Shown in pieces: positions 1 through 9,572 of a stretch of 64,000 bases of DNA. A program made the translations under genes and the position numbers. The notes below the pieces were generated by a model, which saw only the letters and a list, made by a program, of their open reading frames with translations, did no database searches and was not told the DNA's origin. Origin of the DNA: Bradyrhizobium acaciae (GTDB lineage: Bacteria > Pseudomonadota > Alphaproteobacteria > Rhizobiales > Xanthobacteraceae); the NCBI RefSeq assembly GCF_020889785.1, contig NZ_JACMYK010000023.1, positions 1 to 64,000 of the forward strand, in the 5' to 3' direction. Within the stretch, counting starts at the first letter, position 1; every line of letters starts with the position of its first letter.

Positions 1-79
1 GACCCATTACCCCGAATGCGAGTCATGATGCGATACAGTTGCGGCAGCTCACTTCAACAACACAACCCTGTGGTTATGG

Positions 80-99
80 GTCCTGGCTTTCGCCAGGAC
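80..99. repeat. short perfect palindrome (REP-like hairpin)
   Basis: An 8-bp perfect inverted repeat, GTCCTGGC / GCCAGGAC, encloses a TTTC loop upstream of the cation efflux gene. No T-run follows, so it looks more like a genus-type intergenic palindrome than a terminator. The rest of positions 1-198 shows no gene. Confidence 0.5.
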
Positions 100-198
100 G
101 ACGGCGTGATCGGCGCAATGATGCAATTGCAAGTGAGTGGCGATTGCGCATCGTGACTGACACTTGATGTTCACAGATGGCCTGCTAAACCGCCGCCC

Positions 199-1587
199 AT
201 GAGCTCTTCCAGCACCAGCGCGCCCAACACCAAGACATCCGTCGCCGCGATCTCGATCCTCGCCAGTGGCAGCATGGCCGTGGCGAAATTCGTCGTCGGC
301 ATCGCCATCGGGTCACTGGCGTTGATCTCCGAGGCGCTGCACTCGTCGATCGACCTGGTCGCCACCATCATCACCTGGGCGGTGGTACGGGTGTCGGACC
401 AGCCGGCAGACGCCGAGCATCATTACGGCCACGGCAAGTTCGAGAGCGTCTCGGCGCTCGGCGTCATCGCCCTGCTCTACGTGCTGGCCGGCGGCATCCT
501 GGTGCAGGCCTACAGCCATTTGCGCGAGGGCGCGCCGCCGCCGTCGATCTCGGCCATTCCCTTCATCGTTCTCCTCCTCGATATCGGCGTCAATCTGTGG
601 CGCGCCCGCGCGCTGCATCGTGCGGCGCGCGACACCAAGAGCCAGGCGCTGGCCGCCGACGCGCTGCATTTCGCCTCCGACGTGATGGGTTCGGCCGCCG
701 TGATCGTCGGCCTGGTAATGGCCGGCCTCGGCTTCTGGTGGGGCGACGCCGCGGCGGCGATTGCGGTCGCCGTGATGATCGCGCTGCTCGGCCTGCGCAT
801 GGCGCGCGAGACGGTCGAGACCCTGCTCGACCGCGCGCCCGAGGGCGCGCTTGAGAAAGCCACCGCCGCCATCAAGGCGGTGCCGGGCGTGGTCGACGTC
901 GATCGCCTGCGGGTCCGCATGGTCGGCGCAACGCATTTCATCGACGCCATCGCCGCGGTGCCGCGCACCTACCCGATCGACCGTGTCGAGGACATCAAGC
1001 GCCGGGCGCAGGAGGCGGTCACTAAAACCTTCGGCGACGCCGACCTCACCTTCACCGCGGTGCCGGTGGCGCGCGACAATGAGAGCGTGCGCGAGCGCAT
1101 CATGGTGATCGCGCGCAACTCCGGCCTCGCCATCCACCACGTTACCGTTCACGACATTGGCGGCAAGCTGATCGTCAGCATCGACCTCGAGGTCGACAGC
1201 GACATGGCGCTCGACGCCGCCCACGACGTCGCCCACGAGCTCGAGCGCGCGATCCGCGAGGACTTCGGCGAGGATGTCGAGGTCGACACCCATATCGAGC
1301 CGCTCGAGCCGGAACTGCCGTGGGGAACCGACGCCGCGCCCGACCGTGTCGACGCCATCAAGACCGCGCTGACCGGATTTGCCGATGGCGGCGCGATCCA
1401 TGACATCCACAATGTGCGGGTCCGCAACACCGACGCCGGCGAGATCGTCAACTTCCATTGCCGCGCCGCGCCAACGATGAGTGTGATCAAGGTGCACGAA
1501 GGCGTCGACGAGATCGAACGCAAGATGCGCCGCGCATTTCCGACCGTGAAACGTGTGATCAGTCACGCAGAGCCCGAGCGCGCGTAA
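199..1587 (+). CDS. cation diffusion facilitator (CDF) transporter with three C-terminal domains
   Basis: Inner-membrane divalent metal/proton antiporter of the CDF family (462 aa). The N-terminal half has the usual membrane spans; the metal-site pairs are visible as H48-x3-D52 in the second span (EALHSSID) and H157-x3-D161 in the fifth (DALHFASD), a pattern common in Zn/Cd or Fe exporters. A HYGHGK motif sits in the loop after the second span. Ordinary members are about 300 aa. Here the cytoplasmic part appears to contain three successive ferredoxin-like dimerisation domains, at about residues 212-295, 298-376 and 382-460. The metal specificity cannot be read from sequence. The gene stands alone, and no strong ribosome binding site is seen before the ATG. 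Confidence 0.9.
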   Translation: MSSSSTSAPNTKTSVAAISILASGSMAVAKFVVGIAIGSLALISEALHSSIDLVATIITWAVVRVSDQPADAEHHYGHGKFESVSALGVIALLYVLAGGILVQAYSHLREGAPPPSISAIPFIVLLLDIGVNLWRARALHRAARDTKSQALAADALHFASDVMGSAAVIVGLVMAGLGFWWGDAAAAIAVAVMIALLGLRMARETVETLLDRAPEGALEKATAAIKAVPGVVDVDRLRVRMVGATHFIDAIAAVPRTYPIDRVEDIKRRAQEAVTKTFGDADLTFTAVPVARDNESVRERIMVIARNSGLAIHHVTVHDIGGKLIVSIDLEVDSDMALDAAHDVAHELERAIREDFGEDVEVDTHIEPLEPELPWGTDAAPDRVDAIKTALTGFADGGAIHDIHNVRVRNTDAGEIVNFHCRAAPTMSVIKVHEGVDEIERKMRRAFPTVKRVISHAEPERA

Positions 1588-1779
1588 TTCTACGGAGCCG
1601 TTCTCCTTTCGGACTCACCTTGGGCATCCCGATTCTGTTTTTGACAAGAATTATTTCGCATTAACGAATCGTTGACTCTCGACAGTCCCGGAAATCTGGA
1701 TTCAAATGATCATGATTCGGATGCATCGTGGGGAGCATCCGAACCGGGTAAAAATCAGCTTAGAGCGGGGGTCCAGGGC

Positions 1780-4101
1780 ATGGCGCGCGCGCATGCAGCG
1801 AACGCGTGCGTCCAATCCGATTCGATCAAGGGATTGGCGCAGTCGATCGCAAAACCGGCCTATCACAGGCTCTTGACGGCCGAGCCTGCACTGCGCCGCG
1901 CTGTGCCCACTCTCATCATCGCTTTCCTCATCACGATCTGCCTCGGCGCCTTCGTCCAGGTGATCGACCAGAACCGGCAGAAGCGCGGCGCGATGAAGCG
2001 CGACCTGGCCGCGCTCTCCGACATCCTCGCCGAGCGTCTCGATCGCCTCACCTCGGTGCGGCGCGAGCGCCTCGCCAACATCGAGCGGATGCAGGAGCTG
2101 CTGCCTGATCTCATTCCGTCTTGGGGCATCGCCTACGGCCGCCACGTCATCATCACCAGCGCCGATCATCGCGTGCTGGCGCGCGTGCCGATCGACGGCA
2201 CCGGGGAGACCGACCGCGTCCTCGACATCGTCTCCACGGCGCAGCTCCTGATCGCGCCGGGCCAGCAGGGCACCGTCAGCGACATGACGCTGCCGAACGG
2301 CACCGGCGCGCTGGCGATCTCTGCGCTGGTCAAGTCGCTGCCGGGCCAGGTCGTCGTCATCCAGGAGATGAACGAGCCGATCTGGGGATCGGACGGCGCG
2401 CTCTCGGTGACGCTGTCGGCGACCACGAGCTTCGTGGTGCTGATCCTCGGCTTCGCCTTCCATTGGCAATCGACCCGCGCCCGCGAAGGCGACCTGATCA
2501 ATGACGCCGTGCGCGGCCGGATCGACACCGCGCTCAATCGCGGCCGTTGCGGATTGTGGGACTGGGACCTGTCGCGCGGCCGGATATTCTGGTCGCAGTC
2601 GATGTTCACCCTGCTCGGCCTCGATACCCGCAACGACCTCCTCACCTTCGGCGAGGTCAACGCGCTGGTGAATTCCGACGACATCAACCTGTTCGACATC
2701 GCCGACCAGCTGATCTCGGGCAAGATCGATCACATCGACCAGAGCTTCCGGATGCGGCATGTCGGCGGCCACTGGATTTGGCTGCGCGTGCGCTGCGAGC
2801 TGAGCCACGCCGCCGCCGACAGCGGCCTGCATCTGATCGGCATTGCGGTCGACATCACCGAGCAGAAGAGCCTCGCCGAGAAGTCGGTCGAAGCCGACCT
2901 CAGGCTGCGCGACGCGATCGAGACCATTCCGGAGGCCTTCGTGCTCTGGGATGCCGACGATCGCCTCGTGCTCTGCAACTCGCACTTCCAGCGGCTGCAC
3001 AAGTTGCCTGACAGCGCCGTCAGCCCCGGCACCTCCTACGAGACCGTGATCGAGGTCGGCAGCATGCCTGAGGTGCGCACCCGCCTGCACGAAAGCGGCG
3101 TGCCGGCGCCCGGCGCCCGCACCTTCGAAGCCCAGCTCGACGACGGCAGCTGGCTGCACATCAGCGAGCGCCGCACCAAGGACGGCGGCTACGTCTCCGT
3201 CGGCACCGACATCACCCGCATCAAGGCGCACGAGCAGAAGCTGGTCGACAACGATCTGCGCCTGCGCGCCACCGTGATCGACCTGCAGAGCTCGCAATCC
3301 GAGCTGGAGCGGCAGGCCGTCGAGCTCGCCGACCTCGCCGAGAAATACTCGCAGGAAAAGACCCGCGCCGAGGACGCCAACGCCGCGAAGTCGAAATTCC
3401 TCGCCAATATGAGCCATGAGCTGCGCACGCCGCTCAACGCCATCATCGGCTTCTCCGAGATCATGGGCAGCGGTCTGTTCGGAACGCTCGGCTCGGACAA
3501 GTACGCGGAGTACTGCCACGACATCCTGACCTCGGGGAAATACCTGCTCGAGGTCATCAACGACATTCTCGACATGTCGAAGATCGAGGCCGGCCGCATG
3601 AAGTTCGACATGGAGCCGCTCGACCTCTCCGGCATCCTCGCCGAGTCGCTGCGCGTGGTCTCCGGCCGCGCCGAGCACAAGGGCCTGTCGCTGGAATCGG
3701 ATATCGAAAGCACGATCTCGGTCGTCGCCGACCGCCGCTCGGTCAAGCAGATCATCGTCAACCTGCTCTCCAACGCGGTGAAGTTCACGCCGGACAACGG
3801 CCGCGTGCTGGTGCGCGGCCAGATGCTGGACGACTCGATCGTGCTGTTGATCGCCGACAGCGGCATCGGCATCGCGCCGGAATCGCTGCGGCGGCTCGGC
3901 AAGCCGTTCGAGCAGGTCGAGAGCCAGCTCACCAAGAGCTACCAGGGCTCGGGCCTCGGACTTGCGATCGCGCGCTCGCTCACCAACCTGCACGGCGGCT
4001 CGATGAAGCTGCGCTCCAAGCTCGGCGTCGGCACCGTGGTCCGCGTCACCCTGCCCCGCGATCCGCGGTCCCTGCAAACCAGACTGCCCGAAGCGGCCTG
4101 A
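1780..4101 (+). CDS. membrane PAS-domain sensor histidine kinase (PleC/PdhS-like)
   Basis: Sensor kinase of about 773 aa. From the ATG at 1780: a first span at about 42-64, a periplasmic sensor region, a second span at about 208-230, a PAS domain (about 254-365), a second PAS of the PAS-7 type (about 375-485, containing FVLWDADDRL), a coiled linker, a HisKA domain with His546 in the SHELRTPLNAIIGFSE box, and an HATPase domain with N-box NLLSNAVKFTP and GSGLGLAIA. No receiver domain is present. The H-box and layout resemble PleC/PdhS cell-cycle kinases, but that assignment is an inference. The frame is open back to a TTG at 1672; the ATG at 1780 is preferred because GAGCGGGGG lies just upstream. 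It converges on opgH with a 9-bp gap. Confidence 0.85.
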   Translation: MARAHAANACVQSDSIKGLAQSIAKPAYHRLLTAEPALRRAVPTLIIAFLITICLGAFVQVIDQNRQKRGAMKRDLAALSDILAERLDRLTSVRRERLANIERMQELLPDLIPSWGIAYGRHVIITSADHRVLARVPIDGTGETDRVLDIVSTAQLLIAPGQQGTVSDMTLPNGTGALAISALVKSLPGQVVVIQEMNEPIWGSDGALSVTLSATTSFVVLILGFAFHWQSTRAREGDLINDAVRGRIDTALNRGRCGLWDWDLSRGRIFWSQSMFTLLGLDTRNDLLTFGEVNALVNSDDINLFDIADQLISGKIDHIDQSFRMRHVGGHWIWLRVRCELSHAAADSGLHLIGIAVDITEQKSLAEKSVEADLRLRDAIETIPEAFVLWDADDRLVLCNSHFQRLHKLPDSAVSPGTSYETVIEVGSMPEVRTRLHESGVPAPGARTFEAQLDDGSWLHISERRTKDGGYVSVGTDITRIKAHEQKLVDNDLRLRATVIDLQSSQSELERQAVELADLAEKYSQEKTRAEDANAAKSKFLANMSHELRTPLNAIIGFSEIMGSGLFGTLGSDKYAEYCHDILTSGKYLLEVINDILDMSKIEAGRMKFDMEPLDLSGILAESLRVVSGRAEHKGLSLESDIESTISVVADRRSVKQIIVNLLSNAVKFTPDNGRVLVRGQMLDDSIVLLIADSGIGIAPESLRRLGKPFEQVESQLTKSYQGSGLGLAIARSLTNLHGGSMKLRSKLGVGTVVRVTLPRDPRSLQTRLPEAA

Positions 4102-4110
4102 GCCCCCACG

Positions 4111-6228
4111 CTACTTCGCGAGTATCCCCTCCAGCACCGCGGGATCGCCGAGCACGGCCAGCGTCTCGCGTGGCGTCAGATGCGCGAGCGCCTCGTCAAA
4201 GCTGTCGCTCGCCTCGATCCGCGCACGCGCAACCGCGAGATGAAGGTCGATCTCGCCCGGACCGCCGCGCCGCGCCGGCGGCAGCGACGCGAGATGACGC
4301 TGCAGCAGGCCGGAATCCTGCCGGAGCATTGCGAGCGCGGGGGCCGAGGCGTGGGCGGGCTGCGACGCCAGCTCGTTGGCACGGACCAGCACGCGCGGCG
4401 GCCCGCTCTCCTCCGGCGTCACGAACAGCGCGCGCGTCGCAGGCTTCGCCGTCCAGGCGCCGATCGGAATCGCAAACAACAGGCCAATGATCACCGGCGA
4501 CATCCACAGCAGCAGCGGCAGCGACACCGCCCAGGCGCTGATCGCCATCGCGACACCGCAGGCGGTGGGGACACCGTACTTGCGATAGAGCTCCTGCCGC
4601 TCGACCTCGCCGTCGTCGCGCCGCTGCGTCTGCCAGCCGGCGTCGCGGCCGAGCAGGATCTCGACCACGGCAATCGACTGGAACACCATCATGACCGGCG
4701 CGATCATCGCCGAGATCAGCACCTCGGCGACGACACCCGTCAGCGCCCGAAAGCCGCCGCCGAATTGCCGGCGCACCTCCCGCCGCGTCAGCAGCAGGAT
4801 GAATCCGAGCAGCTTCGGCACGATCAGGAGCGCCATCGTGAGACCAAACACCCAGGCGGCGAGCACAGGATCCTGCGCCGGCCAGTTCGGGAACAGCGAA
4901 AATCCCTTCGGAAAATATTCGGGACGAATGAAGCGCGCCTGCAACGAGATCAGGATCCCGAGCAGCAGGAAGGACAGCCACATCGGCGCGGTGATGTAGG
5001 ATCCGATCCCGGTCATGAAATGTAGCCGCGAGATCCAGTGCAGGCGGCGCGTACGCAGCACGGCGAGATGTTGCAGATTGCCCTGGCACCAGCGCCGGTC
5101 GCGCGCGGCGAAATCCAGCAGCGACGGCGGCACCTCCTCGAAGCTGCCGCCGAGCATCGGCGCCATGTAGATGCCCCAGCCGGCGCGCCGCATCAGCGCC
5201 GCCTCGACAAAGTCGTGGCTCAGGATATGTCCGCCGAACGGCTTGCGTCCGGAGAGCTCGGGCAGGCCGGCCTGCTGCGCAAAAGCCTCGATCCTGATGA
5301 TGGCGTTGTGTCCCCAGTAATTGCCCTCGGAGCCGTGCCACCACGCAACGCCTGCGGCGACCATCGGCCCGTAGAGCCGGCCGGCAAACTGCTGCAAGCG
5401 GCTGAACAGGCTGCGCGCGTTGACGATGACCGGCAGCGTCTGCAGCAGCGCCGCCTGCGGATTGGTCTCCATGGCATGGACCATCCGCACCATGGTGTCG
5501 CCCGACATCAGGCTGTCGGCATCGAGCACGATCATGAACTCGTAGGCGCCACCAAACCGCGTGATCCACTCGCCGACATTGCCGGCCTTGCGTGCCGTGT
5601 TGTCGGCCCGATGCCGGTAGTAGAGCCTCCCGCCGCAGGCATCGCTGAGCGCGAGGAACGCCTGCTCCTCGGCGATCCAGATATCGGGATCGCGGGTGTC
5701 GCTGAGCACAAACCAGTCGAAACGTTCGCTCTGCCCGGTCGCCTCGATGGATTCGTAGATGGCCCGGAGGCGCGCCATCAGTTGATGCGGGTTCTCATTA
5801 TAGGTCGGAAGCAGCACCGCGGTCCGGCTCGCGAGCTGCGGCAGCGGACCATCCTCGCGGATCGGCAACGCGTTGCCTTTGCGCCGAAGCAGCACGAAGA
5901 AACCGGCCAGGCCCGAGGCGAAGGAAAATGCGATCCAGGCAAGCAGCGCCACGAACAGCACCAGCACCATGCCTTCCATGATCGTCACGCCGCCGACCTG
6001 GACCACCATGTACATCTCATAGGCGCCCGCGCCGGTCAGCGCCGCCGTCAGCACCAGGATGAAGGCGCGGCGCATCGACATGCCGGCGCCGACCGATACC
6101 GGCTTGCTCACTGCGCGAGGCGGCTGGCCGAGATCGGCCGCCGCCATCGCAAGCGGGCTCTCGTGCGGCAGGAAACCGTCGGCCTCAGCGGCGACGTCCG
6201 GATGTGGCGACGTGACTATGGCGCCCAT
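4111..6228 (-). CDS. opgH: glucans biosynthesis glucosyltransferase H
   Basis: Inner-membrane family 2 glucosyltransferase that polymerises UDP-glucose into osmoregulated periplasmic glucan. The protein (705 aa from the chosen ATG) has two N-terminal spans, a cytosolic catalytic domain with the DAD motif (FMIVLDADSL) and a RRWCQGN motif equivalent to the QxxRW signature, then several C-terminal spans. The ATG at 6228 overlaps the last codons and stop of the upstream opgG-like gene by 13 bp, which implies translational coupling. The frame continues upstream to 6330, but that part lies wholly inside the neighbour. Confidence 0.93.
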   Translation of the reverse strand: MGAIVTSPHPDVAAEADGFLPHESPLAMAAADLGQPPRAVSKPVSVGAGMSMRRAFILVLTAALTGAGAYEMYMVVQVGGVTIMEGMVLVLFVALLAWIAFSFASGLAGFFVLLRRKGNALPIREDGPLPQLASRTAVLLPTYNENPHQLMARLRAIYESIEATGQSERFDWFVLSDTRDPDIWIAEEQAFLALSDACGGRLYYRHRADNTARKAGNVGEWITRFGGAYEFMIVLDADSLMSGDTMVRMVHAMETNPQAALLQTLPVIVNARSLFSRLQQFAGRLYGPMVAAGVAWWHGSEGNYWGHNAIIRIEAFAQQAGLPELSGRKPFGGHILSHDFVEAALMRRAGWGIYMAPMLGGSFEEVPPSLLDFAARDRRWCQGNLQHLAVLRTRRLHWISRLHFMTGIGSYITAPMWLSFLLLGILISLQARFIRPEYFPKGFSLFPNWPAQDPVLAAWVFGLTMALLIVPKLLGFILLLTRREVRRQFGGGFRALTGVVAEVLISAMIAPVMMVFQSIAVVEILLGRDAGWQTQRRDDGEVERQELYRKYGVPTACGVAMAISAWAVSLPLLLWMSPVIIGLLFAIPIGAWTAKPATRALFVTPEESGPPRVLVRANELASQPAHASAPALAMLRQDSGLLQRHLASLPPARRGGPGEIDLHLAVARARIEASDSFDEALAHLTPRETLAVLGDPAVLEGILAK

Positions 6229-7730
6229 CGATAAACCCAGATCTCCGAGAGCGGCTTGTCGTCTTGCGCGAGATGCGCGCGCAGCTCGATCGGCTCCTTC
6301 TTCACCGCGCACTGGAAGCTGAGCCGCCACCCACCCGTATTCGGGTTCGGCTGCGTGACGATGTTGGTGATCTCGGCCTTCTCGGCCGACACCACGCCCT
6401 TGATGCTGGCGGGATCGATCCCCTTCAGATTGTCGCCGAACAGGTCGAGCACGAACAGCTTGCTGTTCTCGCCATGCGCGCCGATGCCGCTGCGCGTGAA
6501 GCGCGCGAGCGAATGCGGCTTCGGCGCGTCAGGTCCCCAATGCAGCCGGTAGGTGAGATTGGTCTCGCTCTTGGCCTTGAACGGCGCCTTCGGCCGCCAG
6601 AACGCGGCGATGTTGTCGTGGATCTCTTCCTTGGTCGGAATCTCGAACAGGATCACCGCGCCCTCGCCCCAGTCGCCGATCGGCTCTACCCACAGGCTCG
6701 GACGCTTCTCGAAGCTCGATTCGATGTCCTGATAGGCGAAGAAATTCTTTTCCCGCTGCATCAGCCCGAAGCCGTGCGGATTGATGTCCTGGAACGTGCT
6801 GATCTGCAGGTCACGCGGATTGCTCAGCGGACGCCACAGGCTCTCGCCCTTGCCGTTGTAGATCGCAAGGCCGTCGGAATCGTGCACCGACGGCCTGAAG
6901 TCATCGACCTCGTTGCGATCATTGGGCCCGAAGAAGAACATGCTCGTCATCGGCGCGAGGCCGGCATGCTCGAGATCGGCGCGCGGATAGAGCGATGCCT
7001 CGACATCGAACACCGTGGTCTTGCCCGGCCTGATCGTGAAGCGATAGCTTGCGGCGCAGCTCTTGCTGTCGAGCAAGGCATGAACGACGAGTGAGGTCGC
7101 GTTGGGCACCGGACGTTCAAGCCAGAACGCCTTGAAGAACGGAAACTCCTCGCCCTTGGCTTCGCCGGTATCGATCGACAGGCCGCGCGCCGACAGGCCA
7201 TAAGTCTCATCCTTGGCGACCGCGCGGAAATAGCTCGCGCCGAGGAAGACGCAGACCTCGTCGTAATAGTCCGGTTTGTTGATCGGCGCGTGGATCCGAA
7301 ATCCCGCAAAGCCCAGATCCGCCTCGGTGAACGGAGGAACGGTCTCGCCGAACGAGAACATGTCCTTGCTGTAGCCGACCTCGCTGACCTTGCCGTCGGC
7401 GACCTCGAAAATCCTGACCTTGTTCTTGTAGAAGAAGCCGCGATGGAAGAACTGCGCCTCGAACGGCAGTTTCGCGCCACGCCACAACGCGCGCTCCGGC
7501 GCGAAGCGGATCGAACGGTACTGATCGTAGTTCAGATCGGTCAGGCCATTGGGCAGCTTCTCGTCCGGCGCCTCGAACGACTTGGCTGCGAGGTTGCGCG
7601 CGAGCTCCCTTACCATCGACGGGTTGAAAGCTGTGTCCGACGTGTTCCCTACGGCTGCGGCCTCGCGCTGCGGCAACAGCAATAGTGTCGGCAACACGGC
7701 CGATCCGTGGAGTAACTGGCGACGATTCAA
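6216..7730 (-). CDS. opgG: periplasmic glucan biosynthesis protein, OpgG/OpgD family
   Basis: Periplasmic protein (504 aa) of the MdoG/OpgG family, needed to process or branch the glucan backbone made by OpgH. The sequence matches the family from about residue 35 onward (FNPSMVRELARNLA, LNYDQYRSIRF, HRGFFYKNKVRIFEV). The N-terminus MNRRQLLHGSAVLPTLLLL has a twin arginine followed by a hydrophobic core and ends at REAAA, so Tat export is possible, as in OpgD; OpgG versus OpgD cannot be settled here. The start is TTG with AGGAG six bases upstream. It is first in a two-gene operon with opgH. Confidence 0.9.
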   Translation of the reverse strand: MNRRQLLHGSAVLPTLLLLPQREAAAVGNTSDTAFNPSMVRELARNLAAKSFEAPDEKLPNGLTDLNYDQYRSIRFAPERALWRGAKLPFEAQFFHRGFFYKNKVRIFEVADGKVSEVGYSKDMFSFGETVPPFTEADLGFAGFRIHAPINKPDYYDEVCVFLGASYFRAVAKDETYGLSARGLSIDTGEAKGEEFPFFKAFWLERPVPNATSLVVHALLDSKSCAASYRFTIRPGKTTVFDVEASLYPRADLEHAGLAPMTSMFFFGPNDRNEVDDFRPSVHDSDGLAIYNGKGESLWRPLSNPRDLQISTFQDINPHGFGLMQREKNFFAYQDIESSFEKRPSLWVEPIGDWGEGAVILFEIPTKEEIHDNIAAFWRPKAPFKAKSETNLTYRLHWGPDAPKPHSLARFTRSGIGAHGENSKLFVLDLFGDNLKGIDPASIKGVVSAEKAEITNIVTQPNPNTGGWRLSFQCAVKKEPIELRAHLAQDDKPLSEIWVYRWAP

Positions 7731-7942
7731 AGCGGCTCCTCTCGCTGACCGGGACGCCGCAATGAAACCAGCGAGCCGCCGCTGAGTTCCACGTTATCGC
7801 GTTCACGGAACAATTGCTTCGCGGCGAACGCGCCGCTTCATCTGAATGATCGAGCGAAAATAGCAATCGCTTCGCAAGGAGCAGCCCTGCGATCGTCTCG
7901 GGCAGGAACCATGATGGAAACGCCTCGGCCGATGGCCGCTCG

Positions 7943-8839
7943 CTACGCGCTCTCCAGCTTCGGCGCGACCTCGCGCGCGACCTGCACCAGGGCTGCGATC
8001 AGCGGCGTCATCGGATCGCGCTGCGGGATCACCAGGCCGATGCTGTAGTCCACCACCGGATCGACGATCGGAATGCTGCGCACCGCATCGGCAAGGCCCA
8101 GCGTCTCGGCGAGCTTGGCCGGCATCACGCTGGCCCAACGTCCGGTCTTCACATGGGTGTAGAGCACCAGCAATGAATTCGACGTCAGCGTCGGCGTCGC
8201 TTCCGCGCCGACCGAGGTCAGCGCGCGATCGATGATGCGGCGGTTCTGCATGTCGGGCGTCAGCAGGCACAGCGGCACGGTGCCCACCTCCTTCCACGTC
8301 ACCTGCTTGCGGTCGCCGAACATCGCATCCGGCGCGGTCAGCAGGCGATAGCTCTCGTTGTAGAGCGGGATGGTGCGAACCTTCCCGATCGGCTCGTTCT
8401 CGATGTAGGTCAGCCCGGCATCGACCTCGAGATTTTCAAGCAGGCCAAGCACGTCGGCCGACGTACAGGACTGGATCCGAAACCGCACATCGGGATGGCG
8501 CGCCCGGAACGGCGTGGTGAGCGCGGCCACCATGCCGAGCGCGGTCGGGATCGCCGCGATCCGGATCTCGCCCGACAGCTTGTCCTTGAGGCTGTTGATC
8601 TCCTGCTTCATCGCCCGCGCATCGCCAACGATGCGCCGCGCCCAGTCCAGCGTCCGCTCGCCCTCGGGCGTGAAACCCTGGAAGCGCGATCCGCGCTGCA
8701 CCAGCATGACGCCGAGGATCTCCTCGAGCTGCTTGAGACTGGTCGACATGGTCGGCTGGGTAACGCCGCAGGCCTCCGCAGCCCGGCCGAAATGACGCTC
8801 CTTGGCCAGCGCCAGCAGAAGTTCCAGCTTGTCGATCAA
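7943..8839 (-). CDS. fdsR: LysR-family regulator of the formate dehydrogenase operon
   Basis: Transcription regulator of 298 aa with an N-terminal winged helix-turn-helix (RHFGRAAEACGVTQPTMSTSLKQLEE, about residues 15-40) and a C-terminal LysR effector-binding domain from about residue 90. It is divergent from fdsG with a 256-bp gap, the classic arrangement for a LysR protein that controls the neighbouring operon; FdsR plays this part in Cupriavidus. The start codon is TTG with GAAGGGA upstream. The co-inducer (formate in known cases) is inferred from context only. Confidence 0.85.
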   Translation of the reverse strand: MIDKLELLLALAKERHFGRAAEACGVTQPTMSTSLKQLEEILGVMLVQRGSRFQGFTPEGERTLDWARRIVGDARAMKQEINSLKDKLSGEIRIAAIPTALGMVAALTTPFRARHPDVRFRIQSCTSADVLGLLENLEVDAGLTYIENEPIGKVRTIPLYNESYRLLTAPDAMFGDRKQVTWKEVGTVPLCLLTPDMQNRRIIDRALTSVGAEATPTLTSNSLLVLYTHVKTGRWASVMPAKLAETLGLADAVRSIPIVDPVVDYSIGLVIPQRDPMTPLIAALVQVAREVAPKLESA

Positions 8840-9095
8840 GGTTCAAATCCCTTCGGAAAACGGCGCCCCAAGCGGCGGCCCGACGCGTCGATAGGTAGCA
8901 CGATCGGGGTGCGATCCCGAAATCCAAAGCGCCCCGGAAGTGCGTGATTCCAGAACATTATTGCGATTCCGGATCGGTCCATTCGGCAACGCTATTAATC
9001 GCGTTTCGCAATCGCCGCATGAGACAGCTTTATTGATGTTTCGAAGGATTCCAATTCTCATGTGCGCAGCAAAAAACGGATCGTGAGAAGCGCTG
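8840..9095. promoter_or_regulatory. fdsR-fdsG divergent promoter region with an inverted repeat
   Basis: A non-coding gap between divergent genes. ATTGCGA (8960-8966) and TCGCAAT (9006-9012) form an inverted repeat with a 39-bp spacer. This is a plausible LysR-type operator region, but the -35/-10 boxes cannot be fixed by eye. Confidence 0.45.
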
Positions 9096-9572
9096 ATGAC
9101 GGTGGGATACGAACCTTGGGACACGGCGCGCGGCGCTGAAATCATCGCCGAGCATGCCGGGCTGGAAGGCGCCACGCTGGTGGTCCTGCACGCGCTCCAG
9201 GAGGCCTTCGGCTACGTACCGGAGCCCGCGATCCCGATGGTCGCCGAGGCGCTCAATCTGTCCCGCGCCGAGGTGCACGGCGTGTTCACCTTCTACCACG
9301 ACTTCCGAAAAGCACCCGCCGGACGCCACGTCCTCAAGCTCTGCCGCGCCGAGGCCTGCCAGGCCGCCGGCGGCGATCGGCTTGCGGAGCGTGCGGAGGC
9401 CAAGCTCGGCGTATCCCTGGGCAATACCACGGCGGACGAGCGCGTGACGCTGGAGCCGATCTACTGCCTCGGGCTCTGCGCCACCGCGCCCTCGGCGATG
9501 CTGGACGGCCGCTTGGTCGGCCGGCTCGACGAAGCGCGGATCGACGCGCTGGTCGCGGAGGCACAGCGATGA
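9096..9572 (+). CDS. fdsG: NAD-dependent formate dehydrogenase, gamma subunit
   Basis: A 158-aa NuoE-like subunit carrying a thioredoxin-fold [2Fe-2S] cluster. The four ligand cysteines are visible as C-x4-C (LCRAEAC) and C-x3-C (YCLGLC). It passes electrons within the soluble cytoplasmic FdsABG complex, which oxidises formate to CO2 and reduces NAD+. It is the first gene of fdsGBA-fdhD-fdsD; its stop overlaps the fdsB start by 4 bp (ATGA). Confidence 0.95.
   Translation: MTVGYEPWDTARGAEIIAEHAGLEGATLVVLHALQEAFGYVPEPAIPMVAEALNLSRAEVHGVFTFYHDFRKAPAGRHVLKLCRAEACQAAGGDRLAERAEAKLGVSLGNTTADERVTLEPIYCLGLCATAPSAMLDGRLVGRLDEARIDALVAEAQR

Noticed and set aside
313..1566. long open frame antisense to the CDF gene
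   Set aside because: Arises from the GC-rich codon pattern of the real gene; composition (Arg/His/Asp-rich, no domain) is that of a shadow.
1702..4077. 791-codon frame antisense to the PAS kinase
   Set aside because: Mirror of the kinase codons, no domain, no start signal.
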